Positions 59,534 through 64,000 of a stretch of 64,000 nucleotides of DNA are shown here, in pieces (positions within the stretch are counted from its first letter, which is position 1; each line of letters begins with the position of its first letter). Made by a program: the position numbers and the translations under genes. Origin of the DNA: Polynucleobacter sp. MWH-Braz-FAM2G (GTDB taxonomy: Bacteria > Pseudomonadota > Gammaproteobacteria > Burkholderiales > Burkholderiaceae); NCBI RefSeq assembly GCF_018687635.1, contig NZ_CP061300.1, positions 2,067,424 through 2,131,423 of the forward strand, in the 5' to 3' direction. The notes under the pieces were generated by a model that worked only from the letters and a program-made list of their open reading frames with translations, was not told the DNA's origin and ran no database searches.

Positions 59534-60433
59534 TTGTTTAAATCCTTTAATAATCAAGCAGGCGTTGTACTGCTAAGGCTACTCTCACTCTTACCTTATA
59601 GACTGTTAGTTGCACTTGGTTATGGTCTAGGTTATATTGCCGCGCGTATTCCGAGCGACAGAAGTAGAGTGGTCAAAATCAATTTACATCTTTGCTTTCC
59701 AAAATTAAGCCCTGTTGAAATTGACAATCTTAGTAAAGAACACTGGCGATTACTTGGTCGAAGTCTTGTAGAAAAAAGCATTATTTGGTGTGGCAGTTCA
59801 AAACAACTTAGCCAGATGATTGAAGTGAAATCTGCCGTTGATTTATCAAGCCAAAAACCACGCATTTTAGTAAATATGCATTTCACGGGTATCGAGGGCA
59901 GCATTATTTTGAGCGCGCTATCCAAGGAAAAACACTGGCCCCGAACTTCTGGATTTTTTCAAAAAATGAAGAACCCTTTCTTTAATAAAAGAATTGTGGA
60001 GTGGCGCAACCGTTTTGGAGGGAACTCCATTGATCGCCAAGGCAACGCAAAAGCGATTATTCGAGAGATTTGTAATGGGGACTTCATCATCATTGCGCCC
60101 GACATTGATCTAGGCCTCAAAGATTCTGAATTTGTACCTTTCTTCGGAATTCAAACTAATACCATTACGACCATCTCTCGTTTGGCAAAAATTACTGGTG
60201 CTGATGTCTGCCTAATGACCACCACATTAAAAGCTGATGAATCAGGATATCTTTGTGAGATTAGAGCGCCGATAGAAAATTTCCCTGGAACCGATCCTAA
60301 ATCGGACACCGCACGTTTAAATCGCTACTTTGAAGCCGAAATTCGTCTGAGGCCCGCCGAATACTATTGGGTTCACAAGCGCTTCAAAAACCGACCAGAC
60401 GCTGGCAAGAGCCCCTACAACCCTTCTATCTAG
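59534..60433 (+). CDS. Lipid A acyltransferase (LpxL/LpxM family), third copy
   Basis: Third LpxL/LpxM-family acyltransferase of the window and a clear paralogue of the copy at 36375. Both are 299 residues and share NNLSKEHW-like, [18 protein letters not shown] and [12 protein letters not shown] blocks. The catalytic HX4E is H116 and E121 in VNMHFTGIEGS. The start is TTG 59534 with no visible ribosome site; it is chosen because it gives the same length and N-terminus as the paralogue and lies 7 nt past the carbonic anhydrase stop. Duplication with later divergence is the likely history. Confidence 0.9.
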   Translation: MFKSFNNQAGVVLLRLLSLLPYRLLVALGYGLGYIAARIPSDRSRVVKINLHLCFPKLSPVEIDNLSKEHWRLLGRSLVEKSIIWCGSSKQLSQMIEVKSAVDLSSQKPRILVNMHFTGIEGSIILSALSKEKHWPRTSGFFQKMKNPFFNKRIVEWRNRFGGNSIDRQGNAKAIIREICNGDFIIIAPDIDLGLKDSEFVPFFGIQTNTITTISRLAKITGADVCLMTTTLKADESGYLCEIRAPIENFPGTDPKSDTARLNRYFEAEIRLRPAEYYWVHKRFKNRPDAGKSPYNPSI

Positions 60434-60458
60434 AGGCCTTTTGCCCTATCATTAGAAG

Positions 60459-61211
60459 ATGACTGAGCGCATTGGGCTATTTGCCGATCTTCATAGTAAT
60501 TTAGAGGCTTTTGAAGCCTGCATGATTCGTGCCGAAGAGCTTGGGGTGACACGCATGGTTTTCCTAGGCGATCTTGTAGGCTACAACGCTGACCCAGTAG
60601 CGTTAATTGATCGTATTGCTAATCTTGTAGATAGTAAAAAAGCGATTGCCATTCTAGGCAATCATGATGAGGCTGTTTTTAAAGATAGCCGTAATCATAT
60701 GAACGCTAGCGCCAATGCTGCGATTGAGTGGACTAAATCCCAGCTAAAAAGTCATCATGTAGAGTTTCTAAAAAATCTACCGCTCGTCGTTCAAGAAGAG
60801 AATATTTGCTTTGTTCATGCCTCTGCCCACAATCCTGCTGACTGGAATTACATCACTGACAGCATGAGTGCTTGGCGTTGTGTTCAAAATTCTGGGAAAA
60901 CCTACACCTTCGTGGGCCATGCGCACGAGCAAGCACTTTTTTATCAAAGCGCGGTTGGTAAATTAATTCGCTTTGCGCCACACCCTGGCGATGAAATCCC
61001 AGTTCTTCGCCATCGCCAATGGGTCAGTGTTGTAGGCTCACTTGGGCAACCCAGAGATGGCAACCCAGAGGCTTGTTTTGCAGTGTTCGAGCCAGGGTCT
61101 GAAACGCTGACCTTCCATCGCACGCCTTACGATCAATTCACCGCAGCAGAAAAAGTTCGTCGTGCGGGGCTTCCAGAGGACTTGGCAAATCGACTCATCA
61201 CTGGCAAATAA
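60459..61211 (+). CDS. Calcineurin-like metallophosphoesterase
   Basis: A 250-residue metallophosphoesterase. The two-metal motifs appear in order: FADLHSN (D10, H12), GDLVGYNADP near residue 38, GNHDEAV near residue 67, VHAS near residue 117, and the closing GHAHEQ near residue 151. Relatives act on phosphoproteins, nucleotides or phosphodiesters; the compact form resembles bacterial PPP-like or YfcE-like enzymes. It lies 3 nt before the kinase/USP gene on the same strand, so it may reverse that kinase's phosphorylations. Confidence 0.88.
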   Translation: MTERIGLFADLHSNLEAFEACMIRAEELGVTRMVFLGDLVGYNADPVALIDRIANLVDSKKAIAILGNHDEAVFKDSRNHMNASANAAIEWTKSQLKSHHVEFLKNLPLVVQEENICFVHASAHNPADWNYITDSMSAWRCVQNSGKTYTFVGHAHEQALFYQSAVGKLIRFAPHPGDEIPVLRHRQWVSVVGSLGQPRDGNPEACFAVFEPGSETLTFHRTPYDQFTAAEKVRRAGLPEDLANRLITGK

Positions 61212-61214
61212 TCC

Positions 61215-62633
61215 ATGGCAATCAATAACGATATTGAAGCGGTAGATGACATATTTCAGGAAGGCAAAGTAGTAGACGGATTTGTCTTAGGTAAAGAAGT
61301 TCATCGTGGTGGCATGGCCAGCCTTTTTTCAGCAACCAAGGAAGGTATCGATGTTCCCATTCTGCTCAAGATACCTCGAGTTGGAAGAGATCAGCCCGTA
61401 GAAAGTCTTATCGGTTTTGAAACTGAGCTCACTATTCTGCGCTCACTCAAAAGCCCTTATGTGCCGAAATATTTGGGCTCGGGCAATATGGCTACACGCC
61501 CCTATATTGCAATGGAGAGAGTCGAAGGGCGCCCTCTTGAAGACTACATTAAAGAAGGTAAATTATTTTCAATTGATGAAGTGGTTCGCATTGGCGCAGA
61601 TTTAGCGCAGGCAGTTCAGTCGCTACATTCACAAGATGCCATCCATCTCGATATCAAACCAGAAAATATTTTGATAGATGAAAAAGGAAAGCTAACGCTA
61701 ATTGACTTTGGCTTATCCCATCACGCGCGCTACCCAGATTTACTTGCTGAAGAAATGCGAAAAGGTGTCGGATCTGCACCCTACATCTCCCCAGAACAAG
61801 TCGCCGGCATTCGTTCCGACTCCAGGAGCGATATTTTCTCTATTGGCGCAATCATGTATGAATTACTCACCGGTGAGCTGCCGTTTGGCAATCCTCAGTC
61901 GATGAGCGGTCTTCGCAGACGCATGTGGGCCGAACCTTTCCCTCCACGTGCAATTCGTAGAGAAATTCCGCGTTGGCTTCAAGAGATTGTCTTAAGGTGT
62001 CTTGAACCACGTGCAGCAGATCGTTATCAAAGTGCTGCGCGCTTAAGGCAAATGCTAAGGGATCCCGAGGGCGTCACACTCACAGAGCGAGCTGATCGGG
62101 TTGAGCCACCAAGTTTCTGGGAAAACCTCAAAGGCATGTTTAAAGCGGCTGGCTACGAACCCTCTCCAAGTCCGCGCCCAAGCATGGGAAATTTTGATGC
62201 CCCACTCATGATTGCAGCAATCGACACTCGTCAATCAGATGAAGACTTACGAGAACGCATGCAAAAAACAGCCAAGAATTTATTGCTAGCCTATCCTGAG
62301 AGCCGTCTAGTTTGTATCAGCACAATTGCAAGCACGCCCACCTATGAAGGAAATCACGAGAGCGAAACTGCCAGTGGAATTGTGCGTGGTCACCTAGTGC
62401 AATTAATGGATTGGGCAAAGCCACTGAAGTTACCGCCAGAGAGAATTTCTTATCACGTGCTCGAAGCCATGGATCCTGCGTCACGCATCGTGGAGTTTGC
62501 TAAGGATAATGATGCATCCCTTATTTTGATCGGGGCATCTCATAAACTTCCTAACAAAGTAACGCCTTGGAGAACCTCAATGACAAAAATTGTCGAGGAG
62601 GCCCCATGCAGCGTTCACATTGTTAGAACATAA
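61215..62633 (+). CDS. Serine/threonine kinase fused to a universal stress protein domain
   Basis: A 472-residue two-domain protein. The kinase (about 20-285) has a glycine-rich loop VHRGGMASLFSA, Lys52 in LLKIP, Glu in FETELTIL, the catalytic HLDIKPEN (H144, D146, K148, N151), DFG at 164-166, and SPE (192-194) followed by SDIFSIG. Leu replaces the usual Arg in HRD, making it a non-RD kinase. A linker (about 290-328) leads to a UspA-like domain (about 329-472) ending ILIGASHKLPNKV and APCSVHIVRT. No membrane segment is seen. The phosphoesterase gene just upstream may be its antagonist. Confidence 0.9.
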   Translation: MAINNDIEAVDDIFQEGKVVDGFVLGKEVHRGGMASLFSATKEGIDVPILLKIPRVGRDQPVESLIGFETELTILRSLKSPYVPKYLGSGNMATRPYIAMERVEGRPLEDYIKEGKLFSIDEVVRIGADLAQAVQSLHSQDAIHLDIKPENILIDEKGKLTLIDFGLSHHARYPDLLAEEMRKGVGSAPYISPEQVAGIRSDSRSDIFSIGAIMYELLTGELPFGNPQSMSGLRRRMWAEPFPPRAIRREIPRWLQEIVLRCLEPRAADRYQSAARLRQMLRDPEGVTLTERADRVEPPSFWENLKGMFKAAGYEPSPSPRPSMGNFDAPLMIAAIDTRQSDEDLRERMQKTAKNLLLAYPESRLVCISTIASTPTYEGNHESETASGIVRGHLVQLMDWAKPLKLPPERISYHVLEAMDPASRIVEFAKDNDASLILIGASHKLPNKVTPWRTSMTKIVEEAPCSVHIVRT

Positions 62634-63962
62634 TTAATGCATCTTTTCTTGTTTTTCGTCTAGCAATATTTCTGGTTCTTGAGCTTCGATCCAATTATCT
62701 TTGTTCAGTACGCTATTTAATTGGTTTTGATCTAATTCACCAGTCCACTTTGCAACAACAATCGTAGCAACACCATTACCTACCAAATTCGTAAGTGCAC
62801 GCGCCTCAGACATAAAGCGGTCAATGCCTAAGATAATTGCTAGGCCAGCAACAGGTACATTACCAACTGCAGAAAGTGTCGCCGCCAAAACGATGAAGCC
62901 ACTACCCGTAATTCCAGCTGCGCCTTTAGAAGTCAGAAGCAAAACCAGAAGAAGCGTGATCTGTTGAGTTATCGTCATAGGAGTATTTGTTGCTTGCGCA
63001 ATAAATATAGCAGCCATAGTGAGATATATGGAGGTGCCATCTAGGTTAAAAGAATAGCCCGTTGGAATTACTAAGCCAACACAACTTTTCTTAGCGCCTA
63101 ACAGCTCCATTTTTTCCATCATGCGTGGCAAGACAGATTCAGAAGATGAGGTACCTAAAACAATTAATAACTCTTCTTTAATGTAACGAACAAATTTAAT
63201 AATGCTGAATCCGTTGAGACGAGCGATGATACCCAAAACAATAAATACAAAGAGTAGGCAAGTGATATAAAAGGTGCCCATTAATTTTCCAAGAGAAAAT
63301 AAAGAGCTCACACCATACTTACCAATTGTGAACGCCATAGCACCGAACGCACCGATTGGCGCAAATTTCATAATGATGCCGATGATGTCAAAAAGAACAT
63401 GGGATGATTTTTCAATTAAATCAAACACCATGGTTCCACGACCACCAAACTTATGCAAAGCAAAGCCAAAAAGCACGGCTATAAATAACACTTGCAGAAT
63501 CTCACCTTTAGCAAATGCGTCTACCGCTGTATTCGGAATAATATTGAGCAAGAACTCTGTGGTGGTGGCCATTTTTCCGGGGCCTGTGTATGCTGCTATT
63601 CCTTTGGTATCTAAGGTAGTTGGGTCAATATTCATGCCAGCACCGGGCTGAAGCACATTAACCACCATCAGCCCAACAATCAACGCAATGGTACTGACAA
63701 TTTCAAAATACAAAAGGGCAATACCGCCCGTTTTGCCAACCTTCTTCATGTCCTCCATACCTGCGATACCGACAACGACAGTACAGAAAATGATTGGGGC
63801 AATCAACATCTTGATGCCCTTAATAAAGGCGTCGCCAAAAGGCTTCATATCAACGCCCAAAGATGGATAGAAATGGCCCAACAAAACACCTAGCACTACA
63901 GCTACAAGTACTTGAAAGTAAAGAATTTTATATAGCGGTGGCTTTTTTAAAGTGACGGTCAT
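62634..63962 (-). CDS. dctA: C4-dicarboxylate/proton (or sodium) symporter, DctA family
   Basis: A dicarboxylate/amino acid:cation symporter of the DAACS family, importing succinate, fumarate or malate. The 442 residues from ATG 63962 have about eight helices plus hairpins. Family text includes [42 protein letters not shown] (the Ser-rich hairpin), [15 protein letters not shown] and the [16 protein letters not shown] near the end. AAGGAAG lies 5 nt before the ATG, so I reject the TTG at 63980. It converges with the kinase gene with no gap. Glutamate/aspartate transport (GltP) is the main alternative. Confidence 0.92.
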   Translation of the reverse strand: MTVTLKKPPLYKILYFQVLVAVVLGVLLGHFYPSLGVDMKPFGDAFIKGIKMLIAPIIFCTVVVGIAGMEDMKKVGKTGGIALLYFEIVSTIALIVGLMVVNVLQPGAGMNIDPTTLDTKGIAAYTGPGKMATTTEFLLNIIPNTAVDAFAKGEILQVLFIAVLFGFALHKFGGRGTMVFDLIEKSSHVLFDIIGIIMKFAPIGAFGAMAFTIGKYGVSSLFSLGKLMGTFYITCLLFVFIVLGIIARLNGFSIIKFVRYIKEELLIVLGTSSSESVLPRMMEKMELLGAKKSCVGLVIPTGYSFNLDGTSIYLTMAAIFIAQATNTPMTITQQITLLLVLLLTSKGAAGITGSGFIVLAATLSAVGNVPVAGLAIILGIDRFMSEARALTNLVGNGVATIVVAKWTGELDQNQLNSVLNKDNWIEAQEPEILLDEKQEKMH

Positions 63963-64000
63963 TTGGTCTTCCTTTTTCAAGATTTAACTGCAGTAATGGG

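Overview
The window looks like a core chromosomal segment of a streamlined betaproteobacterium of the Burkholderiales, most likely Polynucleobacter or a close relative. This rests on moderate-to-low GC, very short intergenic gaps, many 4-nt ATGA overlaps, PhaM, MetX/MetW, a split MetH, an S-adenosylhomocysteine (SAH) riboswitch and a DksA with one cysteine. The genus is an inference from gene content; no rRNA or other marker gene is available. I found no insertion sequences, phage genes, CRISPR arrays, tRNAs or rRNAs.

Layout. 1-2.5 kb: end of a DUF1365 / cyclopropane-type fatty-acid methyltransferase / SDR operon. 2.5-5.6 kb (minus): argS, a SPOR-domain protein, a DsbA-type oxidoreductase. 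5.6-12.5 kb: DUF1840 protein, methionine synthase split over two genes, phaM, an MBL-fold hydrolase, a DUF1289 protein, an AcuI-type reductase. 12.5-14 kb: small lipoprotein, flavin reductase, GST. 14-20 kb (minus): complete RND efflux system. 20-25.6 kb (minus): glmS, glmU, ttcA, folB, pteridine-reductase-like SDR. 25.6-31.6 kb: MidA-type methyltransferase, cca, NDUFA9-like protein, soluble lytic transglycosylase, 5-formyl-THF cyclo-ligase. 31.5-35.3 kb (minus): metK, then an SAH riboswitch followed by ahcY and metF. 35.5-39.7 kb: two lipid A acyltransferase-family genes, dapF, pyrE, exodeoxyribonuclease III. 39.7-47.7 kb (minus): DUF484 protein, xerC, CobW-type GTPase, dksA, argB, slmA, metX, metW, AmpG-type permease. 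47.7-51 kb (minus): gatCAB. 51-56.6 kb (plus): mreBCD-mrdA-rodA, closed by a strong terminator shared with the HU gene. 57-64 kb: small membrane protein, LpxO-like hydroxylase, DUF167 protein, carbonic anhydrase, a third acyltransferase, a phosphoesterase plus a Ser/Thr kinase/universal-stress fusion, and a DctA-type symporter.

How the genes fit together. Nearly the whole activated-methyl cycle is here: metX/metW (homoserine acylation), metF (methyl-THF), split metH (methionine), metK (SAM) and ahcY (SAH removal, SAH riboswitch). Envelope functions are also concentrated: GlmS/GlmU (UDP-GlcNAc), DapF (peptidoglycan diaminopimelate), MreBCD/PBP2/RodA (elongation), Slt and AmpG (wall turnover), three LpxL/M-type acyltransferases and LpxO (lipid A), and RND efflux.

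I see no clear undescribed defence or mobile system. The most unusual points are the ahcY leader architecture (SAH aptamer, Shine-Dalgarno-sequestering hairpin, and a 28-bp palindrome just upstream), a terminator hairpin buried in the coding sequence of a convergent gene, a lysine-rich tail on GlmU, a degenerate HD domain in the CCA enzyme, and the kinase/USP fusion paired with a phosphatase.
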